Positions 15,160 to 22,636 of a stretch of DNA of 32,159 nucleotides are shown here, piece by piece. The notes below the pieces were generated by a model. That model saw only the letters and a program-made list of their open reading frames with translations, did no database searches and was not told the origin of the DNA. Position numbers and translations under genes: made by a program. This DNA comes from Promethearchaeota archaeon (GTDB lineage: Archaea > Asgardarchaeota > Lokiarchaeia > Sigyniarchaeales > SOKP01): assembly GCA_030605895.1 (NCBI GenBank), contig JAUWHL010000005.1, positions 1-32,159 of the forward strand. The letters run 5' to 3'. Position 1 is the stretch's first letter. The number at the start of each line of letters is the position of its first letter.

Positions 15160-15966
15160 TTAAATAGAGATAGCTGTTATTCCTTGCGATTCTAGGTATT
15201 TTGTTATTTCTTCTAATGGCATGCCAATAAGGTCACATAATTCATTTATTTTGCTCATTAAAGTCTCTGTTTTTTCGGCTAAGTTTGCCGCTTTATATAA
15301 GATAGATGCTTGAATATAGCCGTCAATTGCCATTACTAAATTATTTTTTGATTTTTCAACATCATTTGCATTTTTATTAAATTTGTCAGCAGCTTCTGTT
15401 AATACCTTAATTTTGAGTTCTTCACTTCCACCTTTTTCATAGTTTTGTATTGAATGTTTAAAAATTTCTAGAGCTAATCTTGGATCTTCCATTTCTTCTG
15501 CTTTTTTTCTAAATTGATCACCAGAGTCAATCCAACATGCTTTACTCAATTCACCATCTTCCCCTTGAGATGCATAAAAAGAAGCTTTTGCAAATTGTTG
15601 CTCTGCTGAATCAGCATCCTCAGACTTTTTTGCTTCTGCTCTTAAATTTTTTGCAGAATCTATAAACTTCTTATAAGCTTCATTCATGGTTTTTTCGGAT
15701 TCGGCTTGTTTATCAATTTGAGTATAGATTTCTGAAGCAGATTCATATATTTCTAAAGCTTTAACTGGATCTTCATTTGAATGTGCCTTATCTCTAAATA
15801 ATTTTGCTGCTTTTGCTAAACAACTAGTACTATTTTTTGGCTTATCATTTTTATTATAACATTCAGCAGCTTGTTTGTAAATGTTAACTGCTTCATCTAT
15901 ATTTTCTTGTTCTAATTCTTTAGCTTTTTTCTCTAAAACTTTACAATCTTCAACCAAATAGATCAA
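15160..15966 (-). CDS. TPR alpha-solenoid protein resembling alpha-SNAP
   Basis: 268 residues, all helical. At least five helix-turn-helix repeats of about 38-40 residues are visible, each with an A-x2-[LIV][YF]...A motif: EAVNIYKQAAECYNKNDKP, KALEIYESASEIYTQID, SAEQQFAKASFYASQGE, LALEIFKHSIQNYEKGG and AIDGYIQASILYKAANL. The repeat spacing and AxxY/F pattern resemble eukaryotic SNAP adaptors, which load the ATPase NSF onto SNARE bundles. Generic TPR proteins share this look, so SNAP homology is an inference. The start is uncertain: TTG at 15966 follows a TAG stop directly, no ATG exists nearby, and TTG at 15957 is an alternative. Confidence 0.62.
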   Translation of the reverse strand: MIYLVEDCKVLEKKAKELEQENIDEAVNIYKQAAECYNKNDKPKNSTSCLAKAAKLFRDKAHSNEDPVKALEIYESASEIYTQIDKQAESEKTMNEAYKKFIDSAKNLRAEAKKSEDADSAEQQFAKASFYASQGEDGELSKACWIDSGDQFRKKAEEMEDPRLALEIFKHSIQNYEKGGSEELKIKVLTEAADKFNKNANDVEKSKNNLVMAIDGYIQASILYKAANLAEKTETLMSKINELCDLIGMPLEEITKYLESQGITAISI

Positions 15967-16181
15967 CTATTAATTTTTTTGATGTGGATTTATCATAGAA
16001 TTTATGTAAATTATATCTTAATGTAGTATTTAAACTTTATTTAATAAGTATGGTTAAAAATTTAATCCAAGATTTATTACGTTGTTTATTAAAGATGAAT
16101 ATTACTAAATAATTGCTTATATTAGCGATTTTTCTTTATAAGTTATATTCTAAATTTTATAATTCCTTCTTAAAAATCCAT

Positions 16182-16817
16182 TTACTTCTTTGGTTTTATA
16201 ACAAGAATCCGCATATACGCACCAAGAAAAGTTTTATTATGAATTAAAGAACAAGGATGAAATTTTATTAATTGAGTAAAATAGTTACCCCAATACCATG
16301 ATGGATAAAATTCTGATTCATAAACTGCAGTTAATTTAAAATATAGATTTTGTAATAAGGAGTTTTTTGGACGATTATAGTCCGCTATAATAAGATATCC
16401 GGTGGGTTTTACAACTCTTACCATTTCATTGAAAGCTTCTAACCGAATCTCTTGTGGCATATCATGTAATCCAAAAGATATAGAGCAAATATCTTTATTA
16501 GAATCATCAAAGGGTAGATTAGTTGCATCTCCTTTCATAAATCTCAGGTTTGAAAATTTATTTCTTTTATGGGCTTGTATTAACATTGCTTCCGATAAAT
16601 CAATACCAGTTATATTATGGCCATTCTTAGTTGCGAATTTTAGAGCGAGACTACCAGTTCCAGTACACAAATCTAAGATTTCCAAGCTTGAACTATTAGG
16701 TATAAGATTGGATATATATTTTCTAACACCCTTTATTGCGATTTCAATAAAATTATAAACCTTAGCCCATTTTTCAAAAAAAACTTTATTCTTTTGAATA
16801 AATTCTTCTTTATCCAT
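16182..16817 (-). CDS. SAM-dependent methyltransferase (UbiE/COQ5-like)
   Basis: 211 residues. The class I Rossmann methyltransferase motifs are present: motif I ILDLCTGTGSLALKFA, the motif II acidic residue in GIDLSEAMLIQA, KGDATNLPFDD, and post-III VVKPTGYLIIADYNRP. The last is typical of UbiE/MenG-type C- and small-molecule methyltransferases. The ATG lies 1 nt past the PadR gene's stop, with an AAGGGGAT ribosome site inside that gene, so the two are translationally coupled. Coupling to a PadR sensor next to an efflux-type transporter suggests a role in handling a toxic or lipophilic compound rather than core quinone synthesis (inference). Confidence 0.83.
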   Translation of the reverse strand: MDKEEFIQKNKVFFEKWAKVYNFIEIAIKGVRKYISNLIPNSSSLEILDLCTGTGSLALKFATKNGHNITGIDLSEAMLIQAHKRNKFSNLRFMKGDATNLPFDDSNKDICSISFGLHDMPQEIRLEAFNEMVRVVKPTGYLIIADYNRPKNSLLQNLYFKLTAVYESEFYPSWYWGNYFTQLIKFHPCSLIHNKTFLGAYMRILVIKPKK

Positions 16818-16818
16818 T

Positions 16819-17136
16819 CTAAATCCCCTTAATTACCTCATTATATAGTTCTTTAAGATATTCTTTAATTTTCACAAAATGATTTTTGCCTGCTTCTGTA
16901 ATTGAATAATATTTTCTAATTTTTCCTTTTACATTTATTTTTTCTAAAGATAATAAGCCAGAATAAGTCAATCTATTTAACCATGGATATAAAGTCCCAT
17001 CTGAAATATTATATCCATGCTTAGAAAGCTCTTCTTTTAACCAAGAACCATAAACAGGTTCTTTACTAGCATGATATAATATATGTACTAAGATCGAACC
17101 TTTTTGAAATCTTCTTAAAGGATTTATGGATTTCAT
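16819..17136 (-). CDS. PadR-family transcriptional regulator
   Basis: 105 residues, the normal size for a short (subfamily 2) PadR. The winged helix includes ILVHILYHASKEPVYGSWLKEEL, ISDGTLYPWLNRLTYSGLL (the PadR G-T-L-Y-P-x-L-x-R-L recognition helix) and the wing KGKIRKYYSITEAG. A short dimerising C-terminal helix (KEYLKELYNEVI) follows. PadR proteins usually repress adjacent detoxification or multidrug-efflux genes and release DNA on binding a ligand. The gene is divergent from the MFS transporter, and the 149-bp gap holds a compound palindrome (17209-17238). It is the first gene of a two-gene unit with the methyltransferase. Confidence 0.9.
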   Translation of the reverse strand: MKSINPLRRFQKGSILVHILYHASKEPVYGSWLKEELSKHGYNISDGTLYPWLNRLTYSGLLSLEKINVKGKIRKYYSITEAGKNHFVKIKEYLKELYNEVIKGI

Positions 17137-17208
17137 TATTATATTGGTTTTAAATAATTATGATCAAGAATTCAATAATATTAAAAAGGAATAATTCATA
17201 TTTAATAT

Positions 17209-17238
17209 TATCGAGAATCGATATCGGAATTCGATATC
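17209..17238. promoter_or_regulatory. Compound palindromic operator, probably for PadR
   Basis: Two overlapping inverted repeats: TATCGA-GAA-TCGATA (17209-17223) and GATATCG-GAATT-CGATATC (17220-17238). Both have perfect arms. They end 12 nt before the TATA box of the MFS gene (17251-17258), where a bound repressor would hinder TBP/TFB. PadR binding is inferred from position. Confidence 0.6.
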
Positions 17239-17250
17239 AAAAAAATTCAA

Positions 17251-17258
17251 TATAAAAA
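17251..17258 (+). promoter_or_regulatory. TATA box of MFS gene
   Basis: TATAAAAA lies about 30 nt before the ATG at 17286. That would give a leader of only a few nucleotides, and no ribosome site is seen. Confidence 0.5.
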
Positions 17259-17285
17259 CTTAATAATAGAAATACTGCTTGACTT

Positions 17286-18542
17286 ATGTCTGAAATTAAT
17301 GATTCACATCAAAAGGATACTCAAAAAAAGAGACTAATTTTGGGAGTTTCAGTTCCTGTTTTTATAATGGGGCTTGTCTCTTTTTTTACTGATGTCTCTA
17401 GCGAAATGATCCAGAGCATATTACCCTTATTTATTATAGATCTAGTAGAAACGAATCCTACGTTTATTTTAGGTTTAATCGTAGGAATTACAACTGCTCT
17501 AGCAAACATTTTAAAAGGAGTATCTGGGTGGATGAGTGATAAAATCAATAAAAGAAAGCCTTTTATAGTAGCAGGATATTCGGTATCTAATCTTTCCAAA
17601 CCATTCATAGGTTTTAGCCCTTCTTGGGAATTTGTTTTAGGATTAAAAGCAACTGATAGATTTGGTAAAGGTCTTAGAACTTCTTCCAGAGATACACTTA
17701 TATCTTATTATGCGGTTGAGAAAGGAAAAGCCTTTGGAATGCATCGCGCAATGGATACATTAGGTGCTGTTGTTGGTTCTCTTCTTGCATTTGTATTTTT
17801 ATTTTGGGCATGGAGTTATTCTAAAATTATATTTTTTTCTATATTTCCAGGATTATGTGCGATAGTATTAATTCTTTTTATCAAGGATGTTGATCCTACT
17901 AAATTAGATGAAACAAAGCTGAAATACTATGGTGAACCAAAAGTAGATAAAATTGATAGAAATTTTATTAAACTTATTATAATTCTTGGAGTAATTGAAT
18001 TTGCTAGTTTAGATATAGTATTCCTTCAAGTCAGATCAAGAGATTTTATTTCCTCTGGATTAATCTTTCTAATACCTGTCTTTTATTTGCTAACAAACTT
18101 AGTTTATATGGTTTTGTCACCAGTAATGGGATCCTTATCAGATAAAATTGGACGTAAACCTATAATTGTTAGTGGGTTATCAATTCTTTTACTTTCTACT
18201 ATATTTTTAGCATTTCCTATTGAATCTTCATTTTTTTCTATTTTTATAATCATAATAATTTATGCTATGTATGGTTTCTATCTAGCGTCAGTAGATCCTA
18301 TCTCACGGGCGTATATTGCTGATTTAGCGGGTAAAAATAAAAGAGGTAGAGCATACGGTTATTACTATCTCTCCGTAGGACTTATCTCATTAGGTGAATC
18401 ACTCCTCTTTGGCTTAATATATGATTTATTCTCGTTTGTTTGGGCATTTATCTATATTTCAATTCTATTATCCATATGCATAATTGTCTTTACTGTGACG
18501 GATTTTTCGAAAATAATTCAAAAAGAGAAATTATCCATTTAG
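17286..18542 (+). CDS. Major facilitator superfamily transporter
   Basis: 418 residues with about 12 hydrophobic segments and a long polar loop at about 200-230 dividing two six-helix halves. The MFS signature loop between helices 2 and 3 reads GWMSDKINKRKPFI, and its counterpart in the second half reads GSLSDKIGRKPIIVSG. The conserved DRFGKGLRTSSRDTLI segment marks a subgroup with the form DR-x-GKG-x-RT-x-x-RD. Divergence from a PadR gene with an operator between favours an efflux pump induced by its substrate (inference). Substrate is unknown. Confidence 0.88.
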   Translation: MSEINDSHQKDTQKKRLILGVSVPVFIMGLVSFFTDVSSEMIQSILPLFIIDLVETNPTFILGLIVGITTALANILKGVSGWMSDKINKRKPFIVAGYSVSNLSKPFIGFSPSWEFVLGLKATDRFGKGLRTSSRDTLISYYAVEKGKAFGMHRAMDTLGAVVGSLLAFVFLFWAWSYSKIIFFSIFPGLCAIVLILFIKDVDPTKLDETKLKYYGEPKVDKIDRNFIKLIIILGVIEFASLDIVFLQVRSRDFISSGLIFLIPVFYLLTNLVYMVLSPVMGSLSDKIGRKPIIVSGLSILLLSTIFLAFPIESSFFSIFIIIIIYAMYGFYLASVDPISRAYIADLAGKNKRGRAYGYYYLSVGLISLGESLLFGLIYDLFSFVWAFIYISILLSICIIVFTVTDFSKIIQKEKLSI

Positions 18543-18549
18543 ATTAAAT

Positions 18550-18578
18550 AATCGATATCTGAATTGTGGAATTCTGAT
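18550..18578. promoter_or_regulatory. Second copy of the PadR-type operator sequence
   Basis: AATCGATATCTGAATT (18550-18565) matches AATCGATATCGGAATT in the upstream operator at 15 of 16 positions. It forms an inverted repeat with AATTCTGAT (18570-18578). It begins 8 nt after the MFS stop, so the transporter gene is flanked by related sites. Confidence 0.45.
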
Positions 18579-18628
18579 AATAGACTCAAAATATTGAATT
18601 ATTCAGATACCTATTAGAATCATAGTTT

Positions 18629-18695
18629 TAGGTTTGTAGACCTAATGTCATAATATTTTGACATGTGACAATATCACTTTTCAGGTTGTATACCT
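18629..18695. repeat. Cluster of three small inverted repeats
   Basis: TAGGT-N6-ACCTA (18629-18644), ATGTCA-N8-TGACAT (18645-18664) and AGGT-N5-ACCT (18683-18695), all with perfect arms. The first two are directly adjacent. They could be operators or stacked RNA hairpins. Confidence 0.5.
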
Positions 18696-18705
18696 CCTAA
18701 GAAAG

Positions 18706-18784
18706 TCTAATATTTTCTAATATCTTGATATATTGGAAAAATCAATTTTTTCATAGTATCTCAAAATTTTAGAAAATTGTATTT
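18706..18784 (+). repeat. Direct repeat, copy A
   Basis: About 79 bp, roughly 85-90% identical by eye to copy B at 19152-19231. It contains small dyads, including AATAT...ATATT and TGGAAAAAT-CA-ATTTTTTCA. Confidence 0.65.
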
Positions 18785-19032
18785 TTAAAAAATACCATGA
18801 TTAAGATTTATATTCAAGATTTTGGTATTTTAATTCAGTAATAATTTATTAATAAAACTGTAAATAAAAACAGGAATAATTGAAGTAAATACGTCTGTAA
18901 TATCAAGTTTTTAGAGAAGAGAGATTCAATAAAAGGAAATTGAATTGTATGATTCTGAATATTAATCAATTTATTAAAATGTGTTTATGCTTGTTTTTTT
19001 ATCACGTTTCTTATTTCGTTTCCATTTTCCTA

Positions 19033-19086
19033 TTGAAGAATGCAGAATCTTCTCCTAGAAGTATTGCTTCTAGGAGAATTCTTCAA
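19033..19086. repeat. Long hairpin with a 9-nt bulge
   Basis: The left arm is TTGAAGAAT (19033-19041) plus TCTCCTAGAAG (19051-19061), separated by a 9-nt bulge. The loop is TATTG. The right arm CTTCTAGGAGA (19067-19077) plus ATTCTTCAA (19078-19086) pairs perfectly over all 20 positions. Such length is unlikely by chance and suggests a structured RNA or mobile-element remnant. Confidence 0.65.
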
Positions 19087-19090
19087 TTTT

Positions 19091-19102
19091 TAGGTTTACC
19101 TA
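19091..19102. repeat. TAGGT-TT-ACCTA palindrome
   Basis: A perfect 5-bp dyad with a 2-nt spacer, 4 nt after the long hairpin. It shares the AGGT...ACCT arms of the dyads at 18629 and 18683. Confidence 0.4.
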
Positions 19103-19151
19103 CACAATCTAGAATCACAATTTTTTGACATATAGGAATAATATAAAAAAT

Positions 19152-19231
19152 CCTAATATTTCTCTAATATCTTGAAATATTGGAAAAATCAAATTTTTCA
19201 TATTATCTCGAAATTTTGGAAAATTAGATTT
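19152..19231 (+). repeat. Direct repeat, copy B
   Basis: Partner of 18706-18784, 446 bp downstream in the same orientation. The dyads are retained, including TGGAAAAAT-CAA-ATTTTTCA. A TTTTGACAT-like sequence precedes both copies. Confidence 0.65.
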
Positions 19232-19380
19232 ACTTAAACTATTGAAATAAAACTTTAAATAGGAGATAATCGTGTTTTAATTAAACCATAATTTAGATTT
19301 AAAAATTAAGTAAAAAATAACAAGTTTTTTACTTCTAAAAAACGATAAAATTAACAAAAAAAATTTAAAGTGAAATTTTT

Positions 19381-21102
19381 ATGGAAATGGAGAAAAAAAA
19401 TTTAGCAATAATAATTTTAGCCGTTGTTCTTGCCGCTTCTGGTGTTGGAAATATTATTCTTGGGATAAGCGCAGGTGCTGTGAAGGCACCAGAAAAGAAA
19501 AATGTACTCAGAGACGCTGATCCAGAATCTGGGGGTCCTGCAGTTTTGGATCCCGTCGACTCATGGGATAGTGTATCAAATGATGTGATAAGACACATTT
19601 GTGATAATTTATGGTATTATGACCTATATGATCCTGATTTTGCTCTTGAAATGCGATTAGCAGCTGAATATCCCTCCTGGAATGCTGATATGACAGAATT
19701 AACTGTTATTCTAAAAGAAGATGTGTATTTCCATGACGGTACTTTATTCACTGCAGAGGCTATTAAATTCACCTTTGACCGAATTACTTATTTTATTAAT
19801 GTGACTGGAACCTTAGATCCAGATACATCTCATCTGGCAGATCCGTCAAGCTTATTTTTCGATATGAAAGGTAACCCCATTCTTAACAAAACTGTGATTA
19901 ATAGTGATTATAGCGTAACTTTCGTTTTAAATAAGCCAAATGGTATTTTTATACCTTTATTATCCTATGATGCGTGCGCAATTTTATCTTCCGAATCTAC
20001 TTCCGCAACAGAATATTTAGAACTTGGAACTGATATCTTAGTAGGAACTGGTCCTTTCGAATTTGTACATTACATAGCAGGTGAAGAACTAAAATTTAAA
20101 CGTTTTGATTTGTATTGGGGACCCGCAACTTATTGGGAAGAAGTAATTTGGGTGTATTACCCCGATACACTGACCGCAAACAATGCTATGTTAGGTAAAG
20201 AGGTTGATTACCTTGGAAATCCTTTAACATCTCTTATTCCGACATTTCAAGCTGATTCAGATATGACATTTGTAAATTTGAATACAAGTACTATTTATCG
20301 ATACTGGGGAATCAATAATAGAAAGATCAACAACATAAATGTAAGAAAAGCTATTGCGTATGCATATAATTATACCTATTATATCGAAGTAATTCGTCTA
20401 GGTTTTATGATTCGAGCTCATCAATTCTTACCACCAGGATTCCCATACTATGATGCCTCATTTAAAGCTCCACACTATGATACAGCAATCGCAAGACAAG
20501 CAATGTTAGATGCTTGTGCTGAGTTGGGTTTAGATGCGGGTGGCCTTACCGCTGCCGCTGTTGGTGCGAGTGCCACTAATGATGCTAATTGGGCTGCAAA
20601 AAACTTTTTTTCATATAAAGTATTAGAACATGAAGGATGGTCCACCGGAATAGAAATGAATATGGCATTTGCTAATGATCTGGACAGAATTGGTATTACT
20701 CTTACACCCGATATTATGGACTGGGAGACCTACATAGATGTATCGACACATAATGAAGATAGACTTGAATTATTCCATACTGGATGGGGTCCGGATTATT
20801 TAGACCCATTCAACATGATTGAGCCATTATTGAATAATATGTCTAGCGCTAATCACCTTCAACTCCAAGATGATAAAATTATGGGTTGGTTAGTAGAATA
20901 TGAAGAGACAGATCCATTGGATACTGCTACCAGAGCTGATTTACTCTATAAGATCCAAAACAGAGCACTCAATGAACTCTACGTTGAATTAGCCGTTGCT
21001 AATGATATGGTAATGATCGTACATGATGCAAGGCTGCAAGAAGTTTGTTATAACGTTCAGGATAATTATTGGATTAGAGATTGCTACTTTGCACCAAGCT
21101 AA
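19381..21102 (+). CDS. ABC-type peptide/solute-binding protein (family 5)
   Basis: 573 residues. An N-terminal hydrophobic helix (about 7-30, LAIIILAVVLAASGVGNIIL) without a lipobox cysteine should anchor the protein outside the membrane. The mature part follows the DppA/OppA plan: DPVDSWDSVSNDVIRHICDNLWYYD, then a LTVILKEDVYFHDGTLFTAEAIKFTFDR signature, LVGTGPFEFVHYIAGEELKFKR, and NNRKINNINVRKAIAYAYNYTY. It captures peptides or other small solutes for an ABC importer. No permease or ATPase genes follow, so the transporter is encoded elsewhere or the protein acts alone. The downstream convergent peptidase T suggests peptide use. M3 (19387) is an alternative start. Confidence 0.9.
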   Translation: MEMEKKNLAIIILAVVLAASGVGNIILGISAGAVKAPEKKNVLRDADPESGGPAVLDPVDSWDSVSNDVIRHICDNLWYYDLYDPDFALEMRLAAEYPSWNADMTELTVILKEDVYFHDGTLFTAEAIKFTFDRITYFINVTGTLDPDTSHLADPSSLFFDMKGNPILNKTVINSDYSVTFVLNKPNGIFIPLLSYDACAILSSESTSATEYLELGTDILVGTGPFEFVHYIAGEELKFKRFDLYWGPATYWEEVIWVYYPDTLTANNAMLGKEVDYLGNPLTSLIPTFQADSDMTFVNLNTSTIYRYWGINNRKINNINVRKAIAYAYNYTYYIEVIRLGFMIRAHQFLPPGFPYYDASFKAPHYDTAIARQAMLDACAELGLDAGGLTAAAVGASATNDANWAAKNFFSYKVLEHEGWSTGIEMNMAFANDLDRIGITLTPDIMDWETYIDVSTHNEDRLELFHTGWGPDYLDPFNMIEPLLNNMSSANHLQLQDDKIMGWLVEYEETDPLDTATRADLLYKIQNRALNELYVELAVANDMVMIVHDARLQEVCYNVQDNYWIRDCYFAPS

Positions 21103-21147
21103 ACAACAGGTTAGTAAAATTAAAAAATTTAGAAATCTTAATAAATC

Positions 21148-21160
21148 TTTTTTTTTTTTT
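21148..21160 (+). terminator. 13-T terminator after binding protein
   Basis: An uninterrupted run of 13 T begins 45 nt after the stop at 21102, a strong archaeal oligo-T terminator. Confidence 0.6.
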
Positions 21161-21316
21161 AACATTTTAGTTATATTGTAGTTTAATTAGTGATTCTTTT
21201 ATCGTTTATTTTTCCTGGAGAGAAGACCGATATAAAGATTGTGTAAATCTTGAATGAGATATCGCATTAATTATGATGTTAAGATTAAATAAAAAGTAAA
21301 TATCTTTTTAAAGTAA

Positions 21317-22576
21317 TTAATTTTGTGTCCATAAGTGAGCTAGATATATCAGAACCTCAGCTGCTTTTTGTAAAGCTAAAGTCGGGATAAACTCTTTTCT
21401 AGAGTGAAACAGCTGACCTCCAGTAAAGATATTTGGCGTCGGAATTCCTTTAGCACTTAATCTGGCACCATCTGTGCCTCCTCTAATGGAATGAATTTTA
21501 ACTTCTAATCCAGACTTCTCGATTGCTTGTTTAGCTAAGTCAATAACTTTTGTCTTTTTCTCTAAGTAGGTAAACATATTTTGATATTGATGTTTAAGAT
21601 CAATTTCAATTTTTAATCCAGGATAACGAATCTCATAAACTTTCTTTAAATTTATTATATAATCCCTACGTCTTTGGTTATTTTCTTCCAGAAAATCCCT
21701 AATTAGCATTCTTGATGTAGCTTCTTCTGCAGTTCCTTGTAATTTTGTTAAATGGAAAAAACCTTCTCTTTCCTCAGTATGTTCAGGCGATTCAGATTCG
21801 GGAAGCTCACTAAAAAACCTACTCGCAATCTGTATTGCATTGATCATTTTATTCTTGGCATGTCCTGGATGAACATTTAAACCAATAAATTTAATTTGAG
21901 CTAACCAAGCATCAAAACATTCGAATTCTAGTTCACCCATTTCACCGCCATCTACAGTATAACATATTTTGGGAAGCTTTTTTAAATCGGCTTTATCAAT
22001 TCCTAATCCAATCTCTTCATCTGTGGTAAAACAAATCAGTATTGGTCCATGTATTAATTTTTCAAACTTTTTCCATGCTGCACACGCAGCCATTATTTCA
22101 GCAACACCTGCTTTATCATCTGCCCCCAATAATGTATCTCCTTCAGAGGTGATTATATCAAGACCTAAATATTCTTCTAAATTCGGAGAATCCTCAGAAG
22201 TTAACAATAATTCTTTAACTTGGGGATATTTTATATCTTTTCCATCATAATTTCTATGAATTATCGGTTTTACATCCTTTCCACTAACTGCGGGTGCGGT
22301 ATCCACATGAGCTAATAAACCAATAGGTTTTACATTTTCAAAGCCTTTACTTGGTGGAAGATATGCATAAACAAATCCATATTCATCATGAATGATATCT
22401 TCAAGATGTAATTCTTTTAATTCTTCAACTAACAACTTTCCAAGATCTAATTGGATTTTTGTTGAGGGAACAGTTTCTACACTCTCATCTGAAGTAGTCC
22501 AAACTTTTACATATCTCAAAAATCGTTCTAAAGCATCATTTAGTAAAAATTCCTGTATGTCTTTTGTAAGTTCCAT
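21317..22576 (-). CDS. pepT: Peptidase T-like tripeptidase (M20B)
   Basis: 419 residues, usual for PepT. The di-zinc site shows H90-x-D92 in GLLAHVDTAP, D153/D154 in LLGADDKAGVAEI, catalytic E187/E188 in FTTDEEIG, D209 in CYTVDGGEMGELEFE, and a late HSIRGGTDGARLS with GGQLFHSRKEF supplying the last histidine. It removes the N-terminal residue from tripeptides in the cytosol. The gene is convergent with the peptide-binding protein, which fits uptake and digestion of peptides as a carbon and nitrogen source. An ordinary ATG start is used. Confidence 0.93.
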   Translation of the reverse strand: MELTKDIQEFLLNDALERFLRYVKVWTTSDESVETVPSTKIQLDLGKLLVEELKELHLEDIIHDEYGFVYAYLPPSKGFENVKPIGLLAHVDTAPAVSGKDVKPIIHRNYDGKDIKYPQVKELLLTSEDSPNLEEYLGLDIITSEGDTLLGADDKAGVAEIMAACAAWKKFEKLIHGPILICFTTDEEIGLGIDKADLKKLPKICYTVDGGEMGELEFECFDAWLAQIKFIGLNVHPGHAKNKMINAIQIASRFFSELPESESPEHTEEREGFFHLTKLQGTAEEATSRMLIRDFLEENNQRRRDYIINLKKVYEIRYPGLKIEIDLKHQYQNMFTYLEKKTKVIDLAKQAIEKSGLEVKIHSIRGGTDGARLSAKGIPTPNIFTGGQLFHSRKEFIPTLALQKAAEVLIYLAHLWTQN

Positions 22577-22636
22577 ATCAATGAAAATTAATCTTAAATT
22601 TTAAAGTTAAATAATCTTTCAAAAAAATATGAATTT

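Larger units (their letters stand above)
18543..19380. other. Repeat-rich non-coding region (838 bp)
   Basis: No convincing gene lies between the MFS stop and the peptide-binding protein start; a 62-codon frame at 18940-19128 is read through the large hairpin and has no ribosome site. The region holds an operator-like repeat (18550-18578), three small palindromes (18629-18695), two copies of an imperfect ~79-bp repeat (18706-18784, 19152-19231), a bulged hairpin (19033-19086) and a further AGGT/ACCT dyad (19091-19102). It may be a decayed mobile element, a regulatory region or a source of small RNAs. Confidence 0.6.

Noticed and set aside
18940..19128. 62-codon frame in the long non-coding region
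   Set aside because: It has no ribosome site, its second half is read through the bulged hairpin, and the sequence shows no recognisable domain. Better explained by the repeat structure.
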